Positions 7,678 to 17,600 of a stretch of 64,000 nucleotides of DNA are shown here, piece by piece. This DNA is from Azoarcus sp. (GTDB lineage: Bacteria; Pseudomonadota; Gammaproteobacteria; Burkholderiales; Rhodocyclaceae). Every line of letters begins with the position of its first letter. Position 1 is the stretch's first letter. Under the pieces are notes generated by a model that was not told the DNA's origin, made no database searches, and saw only the letters and a program-made list of their open reading frames with translations. The stretch lies in the NCBI GenBank assembly GCA_031285965.1, contig JAITVD010000052.1:26410-90409 (forward strand), in the 5' to 3' direction. The position numbers and the translations under genes were made by a program.

Positions 7678-10600
7678 TTATGCCGCAGCCAAGTAGGCGC
7701 TGATTTTGTCCTTGTCCCCGGCAATGGCCAAGATGTTCGCGTCATTCCCGCGAATGACTTCGTTGGCAAAGAAGGGCGCACCGTCTTCCATCCTAAGCAG
7801 GCTGATGCCCCGCTTCATGAACTCCCGCTCCAGCGCGTCGGAGACCATGCCCGCGCCTTTCCACGGCCCCCAGCCAATCGAGATGGATTTCACCGGGGCA
7901 GCGTTTGCGCTCAGGATGTATGAGGCCGTATCAAACACGCTGTTGGCGGACGCATAGTCGCATTGCCCGCGATTGCCCACGGCGGCGGCGATGCTGCTGA
8001 ACAGGACAAGACGTTTCAGGCCGGGAAGCGGCTCGCTGAAAATCACCTCCAGCGGGTTGATTTTCGTGTAGTAGGTTCGCGCAAAAGAATCCCATGACTT
8101 ATCCCGGAACAACTTGTCTTCCAAAATTCCCGCCGCGTGGGAGATGGCATCGACCCTGCCGTATCTGGCGCTGACTTCCCGCATGAAGGCACGCAAAGCA
8201 TCTTTGTCGCTGACATCGACCGCGTGATATTCAGCCGTCCCGCCCGCTGCTTCAATCCTTTCCAGAGCTTCCTGAATGCCAAGGATTTTGAAAATCATCT
8301 GCACGAGCACTTCGGTTTCTTTAGGATTGGACGCTTCGCCGGACTGAATCAGGTGCTTGCGGATGTCGTCCTTTGTTTTCAGACCAAGGGCGGCATATTT
8401 GTCCGCGACTTCATGGTTGAAAATCGTTCTGCCCGCCAGCACGAAACGGCATCGGGACTCTTTCGCCAAGCTGGCGAGCAGGTCGGGGGAAATTCCCTGC
8501 GCGCCGCCCAGCGCCACCACGACGGCATCCTTATCCAATATGGCGGAGGTTTCTTCCGTTGCGTTTTCGCCGCCCGTGTCTTCCACGCTCACGGCAAAAC
8601 GCATGCGCCTGTCCATTTCATAGAGGATTTCGGGAACGTCCCCGCCATCGACGATTTCCGCAACAGCCAGATCGAGGATTTTTTCCCGCGCAAAGGGCGT
8701 CATGCTGGAGACGACTTTCGCGGCCATTTCTGGATATTCGATGCACAAGGTTTTGATGAAGCCGGGGAAGCCTTGCAGCGCCGACAGCCCGCTGTAATCC
8801 CCTTCTTTCAACTGTGCGCCCGCCATGCCGGGGGCGTCGTCGAGAACAATGACGCGGCGCAGCTTTTCCGGTTCGGCCTCTTTGACCATTTGGAACAAAT
8901 CCTGAATCGTACAGGCGGAAGGCGAGATGCCAAGATTCAGGACGACGATGCCGTCTGCTTCCCCAAGATTCAGGATGACGGTGCCGTCTGCTTCCGACAG
9001 CCCATAGAAACCCTCTGCGCCGCGCCGGACGATTTGCGCCTCGGCGCCCAGTTTTTCCAGCCGCGCCTTCAGTTCATCGGCGATGAGGCCATCGTCCGTG
9101 ATGGCGAAACGCATCCCCGTGAGCGATACCGTGTTGCTTTCGTCCAGCGGATATTCCTCCGTGCGCACCCTGATGCGGGCAATCCCGTAAGGCTCCTCCA
9201 GCGGTTCAGCGTCCGCCGTCCCAGACAAGGCTTGCTGCTCCTGAATCATGGCATCGTAAAAACTCAGTTCCTCTTTCTCATCCGCAGGGGCTTCCTTCGC
9301 GGGCGCGTCTTGCGTGGCAGTGTCGCCTTTCTCGCCGCGCACGGCCTGCGCCTGTTCCTCGATCCAGGCAACAAGCCCGTTCAGGCTCTTGATGGCGGCG
9401 ATTTGCTCCAGCCCCGACATATCTTCCATGCTCGGGAATACCATGCGCTCGCCAAGCGCGCTGATGATTTCCAGCCGCTTGATGGAGTCGATGCTCAGGT
9501 CGGCTTCCAAATCCATATCCATATCCAGCATATTGATCGGATAGCCGGTCTTGTCGCTGACCACGTCCAGCAGAATATTTTTGACATCCTCCGAGCTGAG
9601 GTCGGTGATATGGGGAATGGCCGCGTTTTCCGCAGATTCCGCAGGCGGCGCGGCTTCCGCCGTGCTGGGTTCTTCCTCCTCCGGTTTCCATGCTTCTTCC
9701 GGGGCGGCGGAAACATATTCGATTTGCCTGGGCGCGGCGGCCATCCTTGGATAAGCGGCATGTCCCATATAGCCCAGCATGACATCCCTCTGGTCATCTA
9801 TCATCGCTTTCATATTGTCGAGATAGGCAAGGACGATTTTTTCGCGTGACGCGGCGCTATCCGGGCCATTTGCGATTCCGTGTTTTGCCAATTGAGCCAT
9901 TTTCAGTTCCTCAAACGAGATAAGTGGTTTTGCGGGCGGGCGTTTTTCCCCGCTCTTTCGTAGCTGCTCCGGCGAAATAGCGCCCGTTCCGTCCAGCAGC
10001 CAAGCGGTTTTGCTCCGCTTCAATGTTTCTGGCGCGTCGAAATCGATTGGGCGGGCGTTTCGGCCTTCAAACAGTTTTTCCAGCCGAAGCGCCCTGCCCG
10101 TAGACAGGTAGCGGGCCAGTGCCATGAGGAAATCCCGCAGCCCTTCCGGCCCATTGCGTTCGGTCTGTATCGTGACAATGTCCTTGCCAAGCGTGGCGGT
10201 GGCAAGCCCGCTCATCGCACCGCCCGGCCCCGTCTCGATAAATATCCTCGCGCCTTTCTCGTACATGCGTTCAAGCCCTTGCCGGAACAGCACCGGGCTG
10301 CCCAATTGGCGGCAAAGCATCTCCCGTATCTGCGCGTCGGTTTCGGGATAGGGTTCCGTGGTCGTATTAGAGAGCACGGGAATGGCGGGCGCGGCAAACG
10401 CCCTGCCCGCGAGCGCCTCGCTGAACAGTTCTCCGGCTTTTGCGAGCAGCGGCGTGTGGAACGCGCAGGCGACATCGAGTTTCTTGAAAGCAATCTTTTG
10501 GCTGCGGAGCTTTTCCATGAACGCGGCCATTGCGTCTGTGGTTCCGCCAACCACCGTTTGCTCCGGCGAGTTGTAATTGACTGCCCAAACTTCGGATTCC

Positions 10601-13600
10601 GGTTCCAGCAACTCGGCAAGCTCATCGGCAGGCATCATGACGGCAGCCATTACCCCTTTGTCTTGCGGCATCGCGTTGAAAATGGATTCCGCCCGAAGTT
10701 TGGAAATTTCCGGCAAATCTTGACGAGCGAACGCGCCCGCATAGCACAGCGCCGCCAATTCGCCGTAGCTGTGTCCGGCGGCCATGTCCGGCACGACACC
10801 CAAATCGGCCAATAAATCGGCAATCGCCAAATCCACGATGCCTAAAAGCGGCTGCGCGTTGCGCGTATCCGTGATGGCGCTTCGCTGCGCGTTGATTGCC
10901 TCATCCGTAAACGCGGTTTCCGGGAAAAGACGCCGCGCATAGGCCGGGTTCCGCTCCAGCAATCCGCGCATGGACGGGAACAGCACAAAGAGTTCCCGCG
11001 CCATATTTACGCGCTGGCTGCCTTGCCCCGGAAACAGGAAAGCGACCCGGCCTTCCTTTTCTTCGCGCAGCAAGACATTGCGGCTCTGCTTGCCGGAGAG
11101 CGCGCATTCGAGGCTTTGGAGCAATTCCTCCCGCGAGGCGGCAATGATGCTTGCCTGAACGGGCTGCGAGCCGCAGTCCATCGCCAGGCTCTTCGCCACA
11201 TCTTTAAGTGATAAGCGCAGATTTGCTTCCAGAACATTTACGGTTTTCCGCATCCATTCTTTCGCTTGCTCCAGAGTGTCGCCCCGGAACACGAACATCT
11301 CGCACGGCCATGAACTCAGAACGGAGCCGATTGGCGCAGGCGCGTCATGGTTTTCCAGAACCGCGTGGAAATTGGTTCCGCCGAAACCGAAACCGCTGAT
11401 GCCCGCAATCCGTTTTGGGCTGTTCCACAGACTGGCTTGCCCGACGTTGAAAACGAAAGGGCTGTTATCCGATGAAGCGGTGATGGGTTTTTTCAGGTTC
11501 AGCGTGGGCGGCAAGATGCCATGATGAATTGCCAAAGCGGTTTTAATCAGCGACGCGACGCCCGCCGCGCATTTTGTATGCCCGATCAGCGTCTTGGCGG
11601 AACCGATGTACGTCTGCCCTGGCAACGCGCCCGCGCCAAGGAAAACGTCCGAGAGCGCCGCCAGTTCGTTTTTGTCGCCCGCCACCGTGCCTGTTCCATG
11701 CGCTTCGACCATGCCGACTTCGGACGGAAGGATGCCCGCGTCGGCGTAAGCTCGCCTCAACGCCTTTTCCTGCCCCTTCCGGTTCGGCGCGGTCAGCCCC
11801 AAGCTGCGCCCGTCGCTGCTGCCGCTCACGCCACGGATGACGGCGTAAATTCTGTTGCCGTCGCGCTCCGCGTCCTCCAAACGCTTCAGGACGACGACGC
11901 CCACCCCTTCGCCCAAAGTGATGCCGTCCGCCTCCGCGTCGAACGTCGCGCAGCGGCCTGTTTTGGAGAGCGCGTGGCAGCTTGCGAACATCATGTAATC
12001 AAAGATGCTGTTGTGCAAATCCGCCCCGCCCATGATGACCATGTCCGAGCGTTCGTTCCACAATTCCTGGCAAGCCAAATCCAGCGAGGCCAGCGACGAA
12101 GCGCAAGCGGCATCGACGGAATAGTTTCGCCCGCCGCAGTTCAGGCGGTTGGCGATGCGTCCGGCCACCACGTTTGAGAGCATTCCGGGGAAGGAATCTT
12201 CCGTCAGCTTTGGCAGGTCGCCTTCCAGAGGTTCCGGCACTTCGCCGAAAGACATTTTGAATCCCAGCCGCAAGCCATACGCCGAGGACAGGTCGCCCGC
12301 CGCCTGCGTCCCGAAAATGACGGAGGTATTATCCAGGTCGGCTTTCGCAAGATTGTCGATGCCCGCGTCCTGCAATGCGCGTCTGGCGGCAAGCAGGGAC
12401 AAAAGCTGGACGGGTTCGATGGAGGAGACGGACTGCGGGGCAATCCCGAATTCCAGCGGGTCGAATTCCGTGCCGGACAGAAAAGCCCCCCATTTTGAAA
12501 CGGTGTAATCGCCCTCTTTCGAGTTCGATCCGTAGAACAGGTCGGTGTTCCAGCGGCACTCCGGCACTTCCTGGACGCTGTTGCGCCCCATGACCATATT
12601 CCGCCAGTATTCTTCGAGGTTATCAGCGTCAGGGAAAATCCCTGCCATGCCGATAATCGCAATGCCGTCACGGTCATTGAGCGGTTTGAAATCTTCCTGC
12701 CATGCCGAATCCAGCTTGGCAATCATCGCGGCAGCGCCGTCGCACACGTCCTCGTGCAGCCCCTTCATCGTGAGCTTGCGCCGGATGATGGCAATGTTCT
12801 GCCCCGTCATGAACAGCCCTCTTTGCAACTGCTCATCGACCGGCACGGCGACAACGTCGTCGTCATCCTGCCCGTCCGCCAGCCTCTCCAGCCCCTTGGC
12901 AGCGATTCTTGCCCGACCAAGGTTCATCTCTTCCAGCGCGGCGCGCATCGCCAAGGGTTCCAAGGCTTGCGCCTTGATTTTTTCCTTTTCCCGCTGGAAA
13001 TGCGCCGTATAGGGCGTGGGTATCGCACGGGTTTCTTGGCCGGGGCTGGATTCCAGCAAGACCGTCCGGTCTGCCCTAATGGCCTGTTCCTGAAACTGTT
13101 CCGTAATCGCGCCTGTCTGAACGGCTTCTTCCGCGCACAGATAGGCCGTGCCCATGAGAACGCCTACCTTTGCCCCCGAAGCGGCCAGCGGAGCCGCCAT
13201 CACAGAAACGAACGCGGACGAGCAGGCATCATGGATGCCGCCCGCAAAAAAGACCGTCAGTTCGGGCTTGGTATCGAATCCCAGAAGGACTTCAAGCTGC
13301 TTTTCCCAAAGCAAGGTGCTCGGCAAAGGCCCGACATGCCCGCCGCTTTCCCGGCCTTCAAAAATGAAGCCCCTTGCGCCCTCTTTCAGGTAATTCTCCA
13401 GCAAGGCGGCGGAAGGCACGTGCAGAAGCGCATGAATCCCGGCTTTTTCAAACTTTTTCGCTTGGGAGGGATGCCCGCCGGCAATGACGACCGCCCGAGG
13501 CTTTGGCGAAAGGGCGGTAATTTTCTGAATCTGCTCCTCGACCAGTTGCGGATAGGCAAAGCCTAGTATCCCAACGCCCCACGGCAGCCCCGCCATTACG

Positions 13601-14634
13601 GCGGAGGCATCCGCCAAGGCTTTTTGCGCCAAATCCCCGCTCGTCAGGCCCAGCGCCAAAAAGGGCATCGCGCCTTCTTCGGAGACGCGCCGCAGAAACG
13701 CGGGCGTATCGCTGACACGCGCCATCGGCCCCTGAGCGATGGGATAGCGGATGCCCAGTTTTCCCGCCAGATCGCTTTCTGCCCGAACCGCTGGCCGATG
13801 CTTGGCTTGCCTCAAATGCCCATAAGCCGCTTCACGAACGGCAAACACCAAAGATTTCAATGTCGCGTAACGCTTGGCAAAACCCGCAGCCAGCATGACA
13901 TCCTGACCGAGAGGAATGACATGTTCCTGCCCCGTCCCGCCCAGATGCGGCAAAATTTCCGCGAAACTGGAATCTTCAGAAATTTTGCTCGCCCCCGGCG
14001 GCTGCCATGCCCGGAAATCCCCAAAAAGAACCGTTTCGTTGCCGCTCAATTTGCCCAGCCGCGCCTTGAGTTCCTTATCCGCGCCGCATTCAGGGAACAG
14101 CGCAACCTGCGAATCGAAAATAACGCCGTCGGCTCCCAAAGCAAGATAGGCGGCGGAAGAATGAACCCCCGCACCTCCTTGGATATATATCTTTACGCCG
14201 TGCTCAAAACACAATTCACGAACCCGCTGGAACAGGATGAATGACGATTCCTGCGCAACGCGCCCCGCCCCCTCGCTGCCTTTAATGACAATCGCAGCGG
14301 CTTTCGCGTTAATAGCGGCTTGCGCTTCTTCCACCGAAAGAACCTGAACTAGCCGCTCCGCGTGGCTTTCGTTTTTGAGATTCAACCCAAAAGGCAAAAT
14401 GATTTTTTTGACATTTTCGGGAAAATCCAGCCGCCCGATTTCTTCATCGCAGACACAAACGCCAAAGCCATGCGTTGTGCTTTGGGCAAAATTCTCAAGA
14501 ATTTCTTTAGCGGCATGAGCATTTCTGCCAAGATGCAGCACAGGAAACGCAGCCGCTTTGAGCGTTCCCTTCGCCAGCTGCATATCTGGCAGTTCAAATG
14601 GGGAAAGAATCAGAATTTCTTTTTGTTTGCTCAT
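7678..14634 (-). CDS. Multidomain type I fatty acid/polyketide synthase, ER-KS-AT-ACP-KR (ArsA-like)
   Basis: A 2318-aa megasynthase. Domains: FMN-dependent nitronate-monooxygenase/FabK/PfaD-like enoyl reductase (about 1-560; QGGAGVHSSAAYLALGADG near 153, YPIAQGPM near 296, EGRESGGHVG near 430); ketosynthase (about 650-1105; Cys844 in DAACASS, His979 in EAHGTGT, His1019 in IGHTKCAAG); acyltransferase (about 1170-1490; FPGQGSQ, Ser1289 in GHSYGE); one acyl carrier domain (Ser1717 in DLSIDSIKRLE, the PUFA-synthase style of site); ketoreductase (about 1945-2318; GGAQGIS, Tyr2227 in YASAN). There is no dehydratase or thioesterase. The missing dehydratase is in the gene 18 bp upstream, so the two proteins probably act together as an iterative synthase making a saturated long acyl chain left on this ACP. 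Architecture recalls ArsA of Azotobacter (from memory); PUFA-type secondary lipid synthase is the alternative. Confidence 0.85.
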   Translation of the reverse strand: MSKQKEILILSPFELPDMQLAKGTLKAAAFPVLHLGRNAHAAKEILENFAQSTTHGFGVCVCDEEIGRLDFPENVKKIILPFGLNLKNESHAERLVQVLSVEEAQAAINAKAAAIVIKGSEGAGRVAQESSFILFQRVRELCFEHGVKIYIQGGAGVHSSAAYLALGADGVIFDSQVALFPECGADKELKARLGKLSGNETVLFGDFRAWQPPGASKISEDSSFAEILPHLGGTGQEHVIPLGQDVMLAAGFAKRYATLKSLVFAVREAAYGHLRQAKHRPAVRAESDLAGKLGIRYPIAQGPMARVSDTPAFLRRVSEEGAMPFLALGLTSGDLAQKALADASAVMAGLPWGVGILGFAYPQLVEEQIQKITALSPKPRAVVIAGGHPSQAKKFEKAGIHALLHVPSAALLENYLKEGARGFIFEGRESGGHVGPLPSTLLWEKQLEVLLGFDTKPELTVFFAGGIHDACSSAFVSVMAAPLAASGAKVGVLMGTAYLCAEEAVQTGAITEQFQEQAIRADRTVLLESSPGQETRAIPTPYTAHFQREKEKIKAQALEPLAMRAALEEMNLGRARIAAKGLERLADGQDDDDVVAVPVDEQLQRGLFMTGQNIAIIRRKLTMKGLHEDVCDGAAAMIAKLDSAWQEDFKPLNDRDGIAIIGMAGIFPDADNLEEYWRNMVMGRNSVQEVPECRWNTDLFYGSNSKEGDYTVSKWGAFLSGTEFDPLEFGIAPQSVSSIEPVQLLSLLAARRALQDAGIDNLAKADLDNTSVIFGTQAAGDLSSAYGLRLGFKMSFGEVPEPLEGDLPKLTEDSFPGMLSNVVAGRIANRLNCGGRNYSVDAACASSLASLDLACQELWNERSDMVIMGGADLHNSIFDYMMFASCHALSKTGRCATFDAEADGITLGEGVGVVVLKRLEDAERDGNRIYAVIRGVSGSSDGRSLGLTAPNRKGQEKALRRAYADAGILPSEVGMVEAHGTGTVAGDKNELAALSDVFLGAGALPGQTYIGSAKTLIGHTKCAAGVASLIKTALAIHHGILPPTLNLKKPITASSDNSPFVFNVGQASLWNSPKRIAGISGFGFGGTNFHAVLENHDAPAPIGSVLSSWPCEMFVFRGDTLEQAKEWMRKTVNVLEANLRLSLKDVAKSLAMDCGSQPVQASIIAASREELLQSLECALSGKQSRNVLLREEKEGRVAFLFPGQGSQRVNMARELFVLFPSMRGLLERNPAYARRLFPETAFTDEAINAQRSAITDTRNAQPLLGIVDLAIADLLADLGVVPDMAAGHSYGELAALCYAGAFARQDLPEISKLRAESIFNAMPQDKGVMAAVMMPADELAELLEPESEVWAVNYNSPEQTVVGGTTDAMAAFMEKLRSQKIAFKKLDVACAFHTPLLAKAGELFSEALAGRAFAAPAIPVLSNTTTEPYPETDAQIREMLCRQLGSPVLFRQGLERMYEKGARIFIETGPGGAMSGLATATLGKDIVTIQTERNGPEGLRDFLMALARYLSTGRALRLEKLFEGRNARPIDFDAPETLKRSKTAWLLDGTGAISPEQLRKSGEKRPPAKPLISFEELKMAQLAKHGIANGPDSAASREKIVLAYLDNMKAMIDDQRDVMLGYMGHAAYPRMAAAPRQIEYVSAAPEEAWKPEEEEPSTAEAAPPAESAENAAIPHITDLSSEDVKNILLDVVSDKTGYPINMLDMDMDLEADLSIDSIKRLEIISALGERMVFPSMEDMSGLEQIAAIKSLNGLVAWIEEQAQAVRGEKGDTATQDAPAKEAPADEKEELSFYDAMIQEQQALSGTADAEPLEEPYGIARIRVRTEEYPLDESNTVSLTGMRFAITDDGLIADELKARLEKLGAEAQIVRRGAEGFYGLSEADGTVILNLGEADGIVVLNLGISPSACTIQDLFQMVKEAEPEKLRRVIVLDDAPGMAGAQLKEGDYSGLSALQGFPGFIKTLCIEYPEMAAKVVSSMTPFAREKILDLAVAEIVDGGDVPEILYEMDRRMRFAVSVEDTGGENATEETSAILDKDAVVVALGGAQGISPDLLASLAKESRCRFVLAGRTIFNHEVADKYAALGLKTKDDIRKHLIQSGEASNPKETEVLVQMIFKILGIQEALERIEAAGGTAEYHAVDVSDKDALRAFMREVSARYGRVDAISHAAGILEDKLFRDKSWDSFARTYYTKINPLEVIFSEPLPGLKRLVLFSSIAAAVGNRGQCDYASANSVFDTASYILSANAAPVKSISIGWGPWKGAGMVSDALEREFMKRGISLLRMEDGAPFFANEVIRGNDANILAIAGDKDKISAYLAAA
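8931..8995 (-). repeat. Tandem duplication in the KR-side linker of the ArsA-like synthase
   Basis: Two adjacent copies (8931-8962 and 8964-8995) of a 32-base unit at a 33-base period, with two mismatches. They add an 11-residue repeat to the protein, EADGTVILNLG followed by EADGIVVLNLG, at about residues 1880-1902. The period is a multiple of three so the frame is kept. It looks like a recent slippage or unequal-crossover event in a structural linker. Confidence 0.85.
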
Positions 14635-14652
14635 TGTTGAAAAGCCTCCAGC

Positions 14653-17600
14653 TTAAATCGTCCACCCAAGCACATGGTTTGTTCCAAGTTTCGCCGTTTT
14701 TGCGCAAACGTCGCCCAACATGATTTCCTCGCCGCTGACATGCGTAATCTCCAGTTTGGCTTCCTTGCCAAGTACTTTCCTGCAAGCGGCTTTTGCCGCC
14801 AAAAAACGGGCAACCCATTCCAACCTGTCATCTTTCGGCAAGCAGGAGCGTTCTTTTTGCGTCAATTCGCCTTCATGAGCAGGAATATTCAACTCCTCGA
14901 CAGATAGAATTTCTATTCCAACGGGCTTATTTGAAGCCACCGCAACAGAATGTTCTTCTGTCTGAGCCAGTGACGCAAAAATGCCATCCAGATTTTCATT
15001 CCCCAAGTTCTTTAGCCGCATACTGCCTAAATCGCCTTCATCACTTTCCGCATGGATTTCCACCGGAAAACAGTAAGGCGCATCGCCATTTCTGGAATAG
15101 GTGCGTATCGCATCTTTCAAGGCTACGCGCCCTGATAAATAAGCCTGTTTTTGTTCTTTGTCATCCAAACTATCATATTTATCCTTTTCAATATGGCTCA
15201 GATATCTTTTATACAAAAAATCTATGCTATAAGATTTAGCGTAGGTATTAAAGTAATAATATGCGCCAGCGCCCAGTGAAGAAGCCAAAATGGTACTTTG
15301 AGGTTTCACAAATACATTCCATAAATCAATGCCAAGCTCAAAACGCTGATTGACCCAAGACTTTATCACTGCCCAAATTTTGCCTTCCCGCGACAAAATG
15401 GCATCCGCCACGATATAGTTCTTTGTCAAATCAGTCACAATCATGATTAGCTTGAATTTTCCGTCTTGGTCGGAAATATCTGAGTAAAAATTTAGCTCGC
15501 TCAATCGCACCGGAAAGGTTGCCCTATTTTCTTGTTCTGTCAGGTGCATATATATACCAACGGCCTGACCGAGGCTATCCAGCAGCGAACCTTTGGCTTC
15601 GCCTCTTTCTGCATCAATGCGTAAGCCTCCTTCAGAAATATAGGTAATATCTTTGATTGAGCGATATAAAGGGTCATGAAAAGAATAACGTTCATAGGCT
15701 TCCTCACCGGGCATCGGCGGTCTAGATTCCTTACCTAAATCTATTTCTTTTTTCCAAATCTCGGATGGAACAGGATATTGGTCTCCAAATGTTACTTCCA
15801 ATTTCAAATATCCGGCCAAAGTTAATTCTAGTGTATTTTCATCCTTCCACTTTCCTTTCACAACACCTTCAAACGGTTTATCCGCCTGTATAAAGCGTAT
15901 CGCAAATAAATTACTAATTTTTAGTATTTTTCTTTGTGGCGCTTGTTTTTGTGCAATCTCAGCGAACGTTTCAATGGAAAACGTCAAAGGAGCAACAGGA
16001 TGCAAATCTTTGGGGTGTTTCCAACCCTTTGGCTGCCGAACAATGGCATGGTCGAGAAGATAGGGATAGCTCTCCAAATCAATTTTAATTGTCTCTGAAA
16101 ATGTTGTTCCTGTCTTTTTAGAGTTTGAGGGTTTCTGGGGCGTTTTAGACAAAGCAGGCTTGACCGGAGCAGGAGATTTTCGTACAGCAATATGATTTTC
16201 CCCATTTTTCTTGAGAAACAAATCAATCATCTCTTTTTGGACGAGAGCCGCATCACGCAGATTGTCATTGAGGACATTTAATAGCGGGCTGGCATGTTTA
16301 TCCGCAACAGAGTCATGCAGAAAATCCAGATTTGCCGTCATTCCGCTTTTTTCGTTGTTTTTGGCGACCGCCTCCCGCAAGCTCGAAAAACTGCTGACAT
16401 CATTGACAGGCGCGCCAACAGGCAGTTTCAGTAAATTTTTGGCTTCTCTTATACACGCGGGCATTCCCATGAAAGCAAGGTCAGCAGCCTTGGAACCCTC
16501 TATATAGAGCAGCGCGTGGATGCGCCTCATCTGGTCAATCGCGGGGCGCTGCGATGTCAGCGTAGGCATCACCGCATACTCCCGATTTTTCAGATTGTCC
16601 TCTACAAATTTATCTAGGCTGCCGTCGCCCATTTGCACAAAAATTCGGGCATTTTCTTCATGATAAAGTTTTTCGATTAGTTTGCGGAAATAAACAGGCT
16701 CTCTTAGATTCAACGATAACTGTTCTACGAATGAATCTTTCGTGACTGGAGAAAAGTCTAACGCAGACCAGAGAGAGACATGGGTGGCTTGTACCTGTAG
16801 TTTTTTGAGGCTTTCGCGCAATTCTTCCACATAGGGATAGTACGGTGTATGGGCTGAAGACCCATACTCTAATTTTTGAGCATATATTTTTTCTTTTTTT
16901 AAGGCATCCAAAAACTTTTCTTTTGTTTCTTCTCCAATAGCACATACAATAATTTGACCGGGGCAATTATCCGCTATCAAGTAAAGCTCTGGTATTGTCT
17001 TAAAGATATTATCTATCTCTGGCGATTCATATTTAGCGTTAACTGAAAAATAGGCATACTCCTCAAAAGACTTTTTTTCTATTTCCTGTTTTCCCAAAAA
17101 ATCGAGACAAATCCTTCCAAAATCTTCTTCAAACATGCCTGAAGCCGTGGCAGCGTTCCATTCTCCGAGGCTGTGGCCAATATAAATGTCCGCAGAAATA
17201 TTCTGTTTTTTAAACGCAGAAACCATCAATCGAGCATCAAAAAAATGCACCAACGAGAGATCTTTCATGTTTTCTTGCAACTCATCTTCAACGCTAAGCA
17301 AATCCAAAGCATCGCTCACCGTTGTAGTATCATTATCATTACGTTCATTCAAATTAAAGCCTGAAAACATAAAAACAAGTTTTCCGCCGGACGAAAGCAG
17401 CGGTTTATTTGTAAACCATATATCGTCCCTTCCAATGCAGGGCTTTCCTTCTTGAATAATATCTATTGCTTTTTTGACTCGTTCGTAGGTGTTATTAAAA
17501 ACGACAATACGATAGTCACCGCTGGTATCGCTCAGGTTTGAGCCGGTAGACTGTTGCAGTTTTGCTATCAGTTCTTCTGCGGAGGATGCCGCGACGGCAA

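Noticed and set aside
8137-9849. Open frame of 570 codons on the plus strand inside the lipid synthase gene
   Set aside because: It is antisense to a clearly homologous synthase gene; its product has no recognisable domains and the frame is kept open by GC-biased codons.
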